The notes under the pieces are model-generated. The model did not search any database. It was not told where the DNA came from and saw only the letters and a program-made list of their open reading frames with translations. DNA of 36,839 nucleotides. It comes from an uncultured Bacteroidales bacterium (lineage in GTDB: Bacteria > Bacteroidota > Bacteroidia > Bacteroidales > Paludibacteraceae). Both the position numbers and the translations under genes were made by a program. Shown piece by piece: positions 16,509 through 25,800 of the stretch; the first letter of the stretch is position 1; each line of letters opens with the position of its first letter. The DNA lies in NCBI GenBank assembly GCA_900319035.1, contig ONMU01000018.1, positions 1-36,839 on the forward strand. The letters are read 5' to 3'.

Positions 16509-17840
16509 TTATCCGAACAGCAGCCAGGCGATCAGGCAACCGATGCCGATGGAGACAAAGGTGGTGATGAAGCCGGCGAGTTGGAAGGAATGGTTGACGA
16601 CGTACTTACCGATATGCGTGGTGCCTGTCCGGTCAAAACCGATAGCGGCTACCTCCGTCGGGTAGTTCGGCAGGAAGAAATAGCCGTTGACAGCCGGGAA
16701 GAGCGCCAGCAGGATATGCGGCGGCACGCCGAGCGCCAAACCGACCGGATAGAGGGTCTTCGCCGTAGCAGCCTGCGAGAAGAGCATGATGCTGAACAGG
16801 AACAGCGGTATCGCGAACAGGATCGGCCATGAGGTGAAGATACCGGCTACGGATCCCATGATGACCTCTTGGTTACCAAGGAAGAAGGTGCTACCCATCC
16901 ACGCCACACCGAAGATTGACACCATGGCGTTCATACCGGACGCAAAGACGTTGCCTTTGACCGCCACGCGCACGTCTGCTTTGCCGACAAAGAGGATCAA
17001 GGCGGCGATACTCATCATGATGATCTCGATGATATAGTTCATGTTCATCGGTTCGCCTCGGAATTGCGGTCGGATGGCAGGGATAGCGCCGAAGAGGACT
17101 ACCAGAATCACGCCCAGCAGGAACGCTAATACCGCCCACATAGCGCGCGGGTTATGTTCCGCCTTTTCTTCCTGAACGGCTTCTGTCTCGGGGTCAATCA
17201 GTCCCTCACGCACACGGCGTTGGTACTCGGGATCTTGCTCGAGGGGTTTGCCGACGAAGTTCTGCACGAGTGCCGCCACAAAGATCGCGATGAGCGAAGC
17301 CGGCACGGTGATGATCATGATCTCCTTAATACCGATTCCCGCCCCACCGAGCATGGTGGAGGATAAGATAGCCGCCGTAGCCGCCGACACCGGTGAGCCG
17401 GTGATACCCAAGGACGCCGCAATCGTGGAGACGGCGAGCGGTCGCTCCGGGCGCACTTTCGCCTTGTAGGCTATCTCCGAGATGATGGGGAGCAGCGCAT
17501 AACAGGTATGGGCAGTGCCTGCTAAGAAACAGAACAGCCAGGTCACGAAGGGAGCATAGAAGGTGATCCGACTCGGGTGACGGCGGAGGATTTTCGCTGC
17601 GATCTGCACCATATAATCCAATCCACCTGCGGCTTGCAGTGCCGCAGAGGCGGTGATGACGCTGACGATGATCAGCATCACATCGACGGGTATCACTCCG
17701 GGTTCGAGCCCGAAGCAGAAGACGAGGATGAACACGCCTACCATGCCGTAGATACCGAGGCCGATAGACCCTACTTTCGCGCCGATGAAGATCATCGTCA
17801 GCACGACGAGCAGTTGCAGAATAATAAGAAACGTAGCCAT
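16509..17840 (-). CDS. anaerobic C4-dicarboxylate transporter (DcuA/DcuB family)
   Basis: The 443-aa inner-membrane protein exchanges fumarate, malate or aspartate for succinate in anaerobes. It is hydrophobic throughout with about ten to twelve membrane spans. It carries family stretches such as GLEPGVIPVDVMLIIVSVI, FLAGTAHTCYALLPIISE, SLGITGSPVSAATAA and FPAVNGYFFLPNYPTE, and ends GCLIAWLLFG. Length fits DcuA/DcuB (433-446 aa); I cannot separate the two subtypes. The ATG at 17840 follows the stop codon of the upstream lipoprotein gene by one base, so the two are probably co-translated. It is the last gene of the operon. A transporter for a fermentation product at the end of a surface-protein operon is unexpected. 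Confidence 0.93.
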   Translation of the reverse strand: MATFLIILQLLVVLTMIFIGAKVGSIGLGIYGMVGVFILVFCFGLEPGVIPVDVMLIIVSVITASAALQAAGGLDYMVQIAAKILRRHPSRITFYAPFVTWLFCFLAGTAHTCYALLPIISEIAYKAKVRPERPLAVSTIAASLGITGSPVSAATAAILSSTMLGGAGIGIKEIMIITVPASLIAIFVAALVQNFVGKPLEQDPEYQRRVREGLIDPETEAVQEEKAEHNPRAMWAVLAFLLGVILVVLFGAIPAIRPQFRGEPMNMNYIIEIIMMSIAALILFVGKADVRVAVKGNVFASGMNAMVSIFGVAWMGSTFFLGNQEVIMGSVAGIFTSWPILFAIPLFLFSIMLFSQAATAKTLYPVGLALGVPPHILLALFPAVNGYFFLPNYPTEVAAIGFDRTGTTHIGKYVVNHSFQLAGFITTFVSIGIGCLIAWLLFG

Positions 17841-17841
17841 G

Positions 17842-18330
17842 TTATTGCATTTTTTTCCACTCCGGTGTGTAGGGAGCGGTAATATAACCAAGCGGAGAAT
17901 CGTTGCGGAAGGGGAAAGTGGAGGTAGCCACGAAGATGCGTTTCAGGTCCGGAGAATAGAAACGCAGTTGGACGTTACCGCCTCCCCCCGCAGCGGGTGA
18001 GATAAAGAGCCAATAGAGGTCGTAGTCCGCCTTGTAGGTAGCGATACCTCGACATTCGTTGCCGATGAAAGCAGCGAGGGTTCCTTTCGACTTAGTAAAG
18101 GAGACTTTGACGATTGACGTCATGGATGCGGACATGTCATTATCGCCGGTGATGACCCAATTGGGATTCGGTGTGTCTCCCGGAGTAACAAAAGGATCAA
18201 CCGGTTCGCTTTCTTTGTCCTTCTTACAGCCCGCAAAGAAGACCGTTAGCACTGTTAGAAGTGCGACCGCTAACGCTGTTAGACCGACCTTTGGTCTGTT
18301 AGATTTTTTTACCTGTAACATATTGTTCAT
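17842..18330 (-). CDS. lipoprotein with a NECxG beta-domain
   Basis: The 162-aa product has a lipoprotein signal ending VFFAGC (Cys35 from the first ATG, or Cys32 from the ATG at 18321). The acidic/basic stretch KKDKESEPVD after the Cys resembles surface-export signals of Bacteroidota lipoproteins. The mature domain contains TLAAFIGNECRGIA, YWLFIS and VQLRFYSPDLKRIF. The same pattern (YALYRNECVG, AFITVYGN, VRFQLWQASTGKVF) occurs near residues 2640-2730 of the 3069-aa protein of this operon, so this looks like a free-standing copy of that domain. Most of the signal peptide is encoded by three copies of a CTAACAG repeat related to the array in lpxB. Confidence 0.8.
   Translation of the reverse strand: MNNMLQVKKSNRPKVGLTALAVALLTVLTVFFAGCKKDKESEPVDPFVTPGDTPNPNWVITGDNDMSASMTSIVKVSFTKSKGTLAAFIGNECRGIATYKADYDLYWLFISPAAGGGGNVQLRFYSPDLKRIFVATSTFPFRNDSPLGYITAPYTPEWKKMQ
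18241..18303. repeat. CTAACAG-type repeats encoding a signal peptide
   Basis: On the coding strand three irregular units begin TCTAACAG: TCTAACAGACCAAAGGTCGG, TCTAACAGCGTTAGCGGTC (plus GCACT) and TCTAACAGTGCTAACGGTC. The last two match the 16-bp lpxB unit except for extra bases in the middle and at the ends. Both arrays are bordered by AAATC on the coding strand. Confidence 0.85.
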
Positions 18331-18350
18331 TGTTTTGAATTATTCTACAT

Positions 18351-18494
18351 TTAGTCTTCGATTATTCGTTCCGGCGCACGTGCGCCACCTTGCGAGCTTC
18401 CGCCGCCTACCGGCATGCTACTCGCGCAAAGGGTTTGACCTGCTATCACAATTGTCTGCACGGACATGGAAGGTTGTGAATATTGCTTTCTCAT
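18351..18494 (-). CDS. 47-aa small protein, ATGA-coupled
   Basis: The ATG overlaps the stop of the preceding gene as ATGA (18494-18491), a classical coupling arrangement. The product begins MRKQYSQPSMSVQTIVIAGQ, continues TLCASSMPVGGGS and ends ARAPERIIED. This plan (basic start, YxxPxxxV, a hydrophobic strand ending in C-A/S-S, a Gly/Ser-rich turn, an acidic end) is what I remember of a large group of short uncharacterised Bacteroidales proteins found beside secreted proteins. Function is unknown. A 14-bp palindrome (GGCGCACGTGCGCC, 18373-18386) lies within the gene. Confidence 0.65.
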   Translation of the reverse strand: MRKQYSQPSMSVQTIVIAGQTLCASSMPVGGGSSQGGARAPERIIED

Positions 18495-19846
18495 AATTTC
18501 TGCCCTCCTATGCTATATGGTTCACCATTGATGAGCAAGACCACACGTCCTTCACGCAATAGTTTTGCACTCTTCTTTTTCATTTCTTCGTTCTCTAACC
18601 CTGTCGTGACACTCGTTATCCGGCGGATATGCAGCGAAGCGGGCATACCGCGATAGACAGGAGCCGGACTCGGTTGACCGGGATCAACCAGCCAATACGC
18701 CCGGAAGCCTTTCATGCTCTTGCCATCCGCGATAGGCCAGTAGAGCACATCGTCCGCTCCGAGGAAGAGGTTATAATGGTTCAGTTCCTCAATATGGGTC
18801 ATCGGATAGAAACCACGGAAAGTCACCTTCGCATCGCCCGTCTGACCGGCAGCGCTACCAGTTCCCCAAACGATATTATCGAATTTCAGGAACGACAGGT
18901 CATCACCGGAGGTCCAACGGATCATGTACGGTACGCCTTTGGTTAACTGATCGCCGGACAGAGGAGAGAGTTGGAGTTGCAACTCATTGCCCGAACCGGT
19001 CTCCACGACATTGCCGCCATCGAAGGTGTAGATTTCCGCGCCTGCCAAAGGCGAAGCGGCGATGCTGTTCACATTAAAGGGCAGACATATCGTATTGAAA
19101 TAACCGTCCTTATAGAGCGTACGTTTCATGAGCGCATAGTCTTTCGTGCTGGCCGCAGCGAACTTAGAGGAGAAAGTGGTTGCATCATCGTTCTCGTCCA
19201 ACACGGTTACCGTCTGCGCCAAGCGAACGCTGTAGTACATTGTCGTGTCATAGGACTGTTTGTTATGGATTGTTGCTTCCTCAAATTGGATAACATAAGC
19301 CTTCTCCGATGCACTCGGATTTGGGGTAGAAGACCAGTAATTACCTTGCAAATTTACATTATCCGTTTTGTATGATCCGTCATTATAACCATAGCCATCC
19401 GCCGGCAAGAACACTGCACCGGCAGCCGACATCTGTGCCCATTCAGCAGAACTGTATATGTTCTCTTCGAAATGAGCATGGTTGCCGATAAAAGACAAGC
19501 CTTCGGGTAACACAAAGTTATCCGGAAGAATGATAAGACCAGGCTTGCCATTTACGGTACCCAGCGAATTCCCGTTAACATCACGGGTTACCAACAGATA
19601 CGACCATTCGCTACTGGTCAACGCCCTCCATCCGTCATGCTCCAAAGATGGGATCTCACGCCACTTGAACAAATTGGATGTAGCATCCCTCTGCTCGTTC
19701 TCGTCCGCCAGCGTTACATAGACGCCCGGTCCTACGGAGAATACTCCTTTCGGGGCGGTTGCTCCTACTGTGCCTGCTGCCGAAAGCAGCAGGGCACAAA
19801 GAGCAAGGATTTTATAATTTCTTTCCCGTAACATCATATTTCTCAT
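18491..19846 (-). CDS. secreted FISUMP-like protein with C-terminal tail motif
   Basis: The 451-aa product has a signal peptide (hydrophobic run ILALCALLLSAAG, cleavage near VGA). The first half has the look of the FISUMP/DUF1566-type fold: WRALTSSEWSYLL, GLIILPDNF, FLPADGYGYND, GNYWSSTPN and YYSVRLAQ. The second half is a beta-rich domain with YFNTICLPFNV. The last 19 residues, GRVVLLINGEPYSIGGQKL, match the end of the 3069-aa neighbour in pattern and suggest a shared sorting or anchoring tail. Its first codons overlap the end of that gene by 35 bp from the first ATG, or 23-26 bp from the ATGs at 19834 and 19837. It is probably exported; its ligand is unknown. Confidence 0.8.
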   Translation of the reverse strand: MRNMMLRERNYKILALCALLLSAAGTVGATAPKGVFSVGPGVYVTLADENEQRDATSNLFKWREIPSLEHDGWRALTSSEWSYLLVTRDVNGNSLGTVNGKPGLIILPDNFVLPEGLSFIGNHAHFEENIYSSAEWAQMSAAGAVFLPADGYGYNDGSYKTDNVNLQGNYWSSTPNPSASEKAYVIQFEEATIHNKQSYDTTMYYSVRLAQTVTVLDENDDATTFSSKFAAASTKDYALMKRTLYKDGYFNTICLPFNVNSIAASPLAGAEIYTFDGGNVVETGSGNELQLQLSPLSGDQLTKGVPYMIRWTSGDDLSFLKFDNIVWGTGSAAGQTGDAKVTFRGFYPMTHIEELNHYNLFLGADDVLYWPIADGKSMKGFRAYWLVDPGQPSPAPVYRGMPASLHIRRITSVTTGLENEEMKKKSAKLLREGRVVLLINGEPYSIGGQKL

Positions 19847-22800
19847 TGTTTCGGATAATTACTACATGGTTGTTCTCGATGATCTTATAAACACCGGTCT
19901 CATCGGCAGGACGAAGCATGATTGGTGCTTTCAGACTACCTGCATGGCTATCGGTCGAGTACATGATGGCGCCATTTTCGGGTTGGAGTGTCTGTCCGTC
20001 CATCTCGAAGCGGAGCGTGCCGATCTTATCGCTCTGGATGGTGAGGAAGTAATATGTTTCCTCATCAATCGTGAGCGGTGTAGCAACCGCAGCGAGTTCA
20101 TCACCTACATAGACGCGGATATCCTTTGTACATTGTACATCGTCACTTTGTACCTTCGCAATCACGGTCATGTTGGTTGCAGCCTTCGGGTTACTGAATA
20201 CAGACGGATGACTGCTGTTATCCTGAGCGCGACGCGGAGCTTTGGAAGGAGACTGACGATAGAACGGGATGGTGACAGTGCCCGGTGCCATGCGACGGAA
20301 GAGGTATCCTTCTCCCGGACGCAGCGCAGTGAGGTTACCTTCCCAGCGATTGTTAGCCGAGAAAGTAGCGAAGCGGTCATGTGCTTTGATGAGGTCACCC
20401 TGAGTAGCGTTGTCGTAATAGCCTGCCAATGCTTCGGTAAGCGGTGTTGCTTGGTCGAACAGACACGGCATCGGATTCCATTTGCCGTTACCGCTGACGG
20501 ATATCTTCATCGAATCTTCAGGCAGTTTCTCACCCGCGATACGGATGGTATTACCTGCTGCGCTAAGCACCATATAGGTTTGCGAGAAATGCAAGGTTTC
20601 AAGCGTACCCGCAAAGTAGCCTGTTGCCGCATCATAGTCGCTGAACAGACAGGAGTTGGAGTTCTTGATCTTGTCATTAGCCACCCACGGGTCATTCGCC
20701 GTCATACAAGCCGCCATGGAACCGCCGGTCTTGGTCAGATCGAGATTCAGGGATATCCAGTTCCAGCCCTTCTCGATAGCGATATGCTGCATTTCACTTC
20801 CGCTGGTCATGAGGATAATCGGTTTTCCGTCGTCGCAGCCATAGACATAGCCATGCTCGAAGAGGATATTGCGACTTGCTGTGAGATCAAAGACTTTACC
20901 GGTCGAAGCCTGCCAGAGTTGGAAGCGAACAGGTTGACGGTTCATATCATCGTTACCATAAACAGTGATGAAGGCCTTGGATGTACTGGTGATATCGTCA
21001 AAGGTGACATTTTCTTTACCGACACACTCATTGCGGTAGAGCGCATAGACGATATCATTCGGGTCGGTGTCATAGACCGATTGATCGAGCATGACTTGTG
21101 CGCAGACAGACATATTGAGCGGATACTTGCCTTTATCCACACCGTCGTACGGCGGTATCGCCTCTATATTGAATTCGATACGGAGCGGTTCGCTCAGTCC
21201 GTCTTCATCGGTCAGATAGATCACATCCGAATAAAGACCTACGGCTATATTGGCATCGAACGTAAGCGTCAGCGTTATCTCGTCAGTCGGTTCAATAGAG
21301 CCGCTGGGTGCATCTACTGACAGCCAGTCTGGCATGGACTCGACGGTGTACTGATGACGCTTTCCTGAGTAGTTGACAACGCGAATGGTACGTGTGACGG
21401 ATTCGTCTTTACCATAGATAGCCTTGGCGTTAATCTCTTTTTTCGCCCATTTGACAGCATTGCGATCGACGAAGGTAGTCCATGTCACAGGCGAAGCCAT
21501 CGGGTTACCGTTGAGGTCCTCCACGTCACGGACGGTGATATAGATGGTCTGTTTGTTAATCTCGCGGTCACGCATGTTGAGATTGATAAGGAGTTCGTCG
21601 TTATTGAACGACCAGTCGAAGTTCATCTTCGTGAGCTGGCCAATATCCTGTACAGGTGCAGAGAGCGTTCTGTCACCGAGTGACATCACATCCGACGAAT
21701 CGGATACGCTCACGATCAGCGGCTGTACTTTCTCCACTACATCTCCTTCGGAGGTGCGGAAGACGCGCTGGTCATTGATAGAGAAGACTTGCTCCAGAAT
21801 ACCATTGTCATTCTCTTTCATCTCCACGAACGGCAGATAAGCCATCAGACCCATTTCGTCACCTCTCGGAGAGATCGTTCCATAGGTCTTCATGAGCGAT
21901 TGTGGCAGAGCTTGCTCGAAGATGATGAACTCGTCTATATTACCGTCGAATCCAGCGCCTCCGAGATACATTTCTCCGCTGACCTCACCTATCTTGGTAG
22001 CAGCTGTAGAGACTTTCTGTTTGTCGTCCAGATAAACCGATGCATTATTGAACGCACGGTTGATGGTCAACGCGAAATGATGCCATGAGTTATCCGAATA
22101 ATCACCGTCGATCTTCCATTCGTTCTCATAACTTCTAAAGAAGACATTCCCGTTGCTGAGCACGAGTTCGGTGCCTTGTTTATCGGAGAGTCGTCCGGCG
22201 GAGAAGATAGTACCGTTTTTGCTCGGGGTCTTAAACCAGAACATCAGGGTCTCATCCTGCTTGTTGGAGCGTGACAAGAAAGCATCGTTCATCTTGACTA
22301 TCTGTCCGTCCTTCACACGGAGCGATATACCTTTCTGGTACTCCCAGTTAGCCTGGTAGGTATAGAGGGTAGCGCCATTGGCTTTGTCCGCCAAGGTAGA
22401 TCCTTTACCTTCGTCCATCGGATAATATGCCACGAGTTCGCGTTCGTATCCGGTGAGGCGGGTCATATAGGTCTGTGTGATCTCGTCGGGAGCCAAAGCC
22501 TTGGTCCAGAGACGAACCTCCATCATGTTGCCGGCAAAGCCCTTACCGATAGAGATCGGCGCACTGCCGTTGAACTCTATATCTTCCTCAAACGGAGCAA
22601 TCAAGGTATCTGTTACCTCTTTCGTTCCTGCGTAGAAACGTACCAAATGGTTCGTACGGTCATAGACTACAGCCACACGGGTAAAGCCGATCATCTTCTC
22701 CGGCAAGGTGTCGGAATAGATCGTTCCACTGCCTAATTTGGCAAACAGACGGTTATCTGCGGTCTTACCGAAACTGAAACGTCTGCGGCCTTTGGTGTCA

Positions 22801-25800
22801 TAGTTGAAGAAGGTATATTCCGCTTCCGGATCCTGCGGCCGTACCATCATATCGACTGTGAACGATTTGTCGGAGATAGAACGCAGCACTTTGGATTCTG
22901 CATAGGATTTTTCCGTGTCGATGAAATGGAGGGATATACCGGTGGATATACCGGTCTCGTTGGTATAGCCGACCAATTGGAAGTTATTATCCTCATCAAG
23001 GTAGTTTCCGGCGATCGGTTCATTGAATCGTAGCAACAGTTTGTCTCCTACGCCGAGAATGGAGTTAGCCGGCTCGGCTTCACCGAACACACGCGGTACG
23101 CGCGTATCCTTAATACCGCGCATTACTTCCGACGCGCGAGTAATGAATCCGTTACCATGACGGCAGAAAGCCACGGCGCGCAGGTCGTATTCCTGCTCCA
23201 TCGGGTCACGTTCGCCGTAGAAACGGATGTTCTCGATACGGCCGCCGCTAATCATGGCCTTGTTGCCCGAAGCCAGAGCAAAGAGGCTGTCATTCGCGTA
23301 GTAAGAACACAAGTTGATCCAAGCATCATCACTGCGGGTCGAGAGTTTGTATTGGAACTCGATATGGTCGAAGTTCTTGTAGTTCACATCAAATCCGTCG
23401 ATCACAACAGGCAGATACCATCCTGTCGAGTCTTGCGGCGAGAGCGTATTCATGATCCATTTATCATGCGGCGCGGAGATATTTACCGGGCATGCTACCG
23501 GCATATAGTGAACGGAGAACGTGCATCGTGCCAACTCCGACATACTACATGTCGAGGTCAATGCTAACGTGATATTCTCGAAGTCATAGCCTTCACCGGC
23601 ATAGACCTCTACACGTTTGTTCATTATCGAACCGCGGGTTAGAGCAAATTCGCGGGCTTCCTCCGTGAGCGGCGCTCCGTCAATCAGGATTCTCGCACCT
23701 TTGGGGTTAGTACCTCTTTGCACTTTGAGCTCAAACTTAAGTATGCCGGTACCCGAACCATAAGGCACTTCGCCTTCGTTGCTCATTTGGATATTGAATA
23801 CCGCGGGTTGATCTACCGGCACATTGCTGCGCTCATGTACGTCGATATCCAATTTCGGATTTTCCAATTTGAGCGTACCTGCCGAGAGAGGCACTTTAGG
23901 AGTATAGAATCGGGTCGAGTCCGGTCCCTGCCACGGGCAACGAGTTGCACCTCCGTTAACGAAATAGACATACGATCCATAACGGTAGTCACTGTCAGCC
24001 CCCGTGAAATCACGGTTATCATCGGTTTCATCATTGAATTTGTTATTCTTGTCCACCACGCGATAAACAGAGACATTGAGATGACTGTAATTGAAATCAT
24101 CGTTTTTGAGGGTGAAACTGGCCGTTTTGGAATGACCGTGAGTGCTGGTAGCAGGACTCATGTTAAAGTCCGCATTGATGATAGGCGTGAACTCGAATTT
24201 CCAGGTAGCGGCAGAGGTTTTACCCAATACCTCCAACGGCTTGTTCTCGCCGGTATCCTTTTGCTTGAATGCGGTTTCCATGAGTTTGTCCATACCGGCT
24301 CTGTCGCCTTGTATGATGTTCATGTCACCTTTAGGCAACGATCCTTTGAGCGACAATCCCGGATAGAATAGTTTAAAATATTCGGAGCTGGAGGAGTTGT
24401 ATGTCTCGGTGTGTGTCACAGTGGTAGCACCGCCTGTTGACCATGTACCTACCAGTTGGCTGTTTGATCCGCGGAGCGCATTGATTTTCTCGCGTTCGTT
24501 CTTGATCAGTAATGAGAACCAGTTGACAAACTGACGGTTGTAGGCTGCCACTTCATCGTCATACACTTTCTCTCCATCCGGCACAATCATTTCGTAATAG
24601 CCATCCATACCGAAGTTCTCGTCCTCAGGACCTACCTTACTCCAATAAGCCGGTTTGTTAGTCGCGATGGCAATACCTGCAACGGTAGCACTATCACCCG
24701 TCATGAGCAGGCTGTTACGCATCTGTACCAATTGCGGCAGGAGGGTCTGTTCGATATAACTCTGCGTATGAACGAACGTGGAACTGATATAAGAAGTAGC
24801 TCCGAACTCGGTACCGATAACGAGATAGTATTTCTGTCCGTTAGCATCCCTACCCTCAGCGATAGTGCGCATAGTACCGTCCGCAGCGCGTGCTGCAAGC
24901 GTGACATAGGTCAGAGAGTCAAGCGGCTGTACTGCATCCATCGCACCATACAGCACATTCTGGGTAGCACCGATATACACATCCGCATCGGCTCCTACCG
25001 AGAACGGATCGCCAGCGGTAGTGATACGCTCCGTTGTTTGGAAAGTATAGGTACCGTTATGCTTATAGACGAACGTATTGGTGATAGGCAGCGTCATTGA
25101 ATAGCTGGATGCCACCTCTGTAGGCATACCGGACCATACACCGCCTCCCATACCAGCGAAGGCACCCATATAGATATTGGCTCCCGAACCATATTTGAGA
25201 GTAATGCCCAGACCGAAGGTGAGTTTGAGATCCGTATTACAGTTGTAACTGTAGGAAGAACCTGCATCCAGATAAGCGGTACTACCTGATCCGGGAGGAT
25301 CACGCAAAATATCGAGCAAAATAACATCTCCGTGCGTAGAAGCAGCATATTCCTGTCCTTTCAGTTTATCGCCGGTGACGAAGGCTTTGAATGCCTGACT
25401 CTCGATGAAAGCACCCTCGTACTCAACCGACAGATCCAGTACGCGCAGCGCATTCTCGCCGGTCTTAACAAACGATACATAGTCTATGGGGATGGTGATC
25501 GTCGCCTGTCCCAAGGTATCCAGCTGATGAGTCTGAATCTCTGTATCCTTGGCGTCATGGAGACCGTTATAGACCTTGAGCGTACCACCACGAAGCCGTA
25601 CCTCCTCGTGTTTCGAAGAAGTAAGATCATTGTTGTAATAATAGTCCTCATGTGCGGTAACGCGGAACTGATAAGTATCCGAATTGAAGACCGGCGCACC
25701 GAAAAGGTAGGTGCAGGAGCCGTCGGGTTGCATCTCTACTACCGGCACCTCAATCTTCTCATTCAGAATATTCTGGCGGGTTATGGTTTTCTCGCCGTAA

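Noticed and set aside
18373-18386. Transcription terminator at the GGCGCACGTGCGCC palindrome
   Set aside because: No U-tract follows, and the palindrome lies inside the 47-aa ORF.
19866-21320. 484-aa plus-strand open frame
   Set aside because: Antisense to the giant secreted protein gene; His/Cys/Arg-rich composition typical of a reverse-frame shadow.
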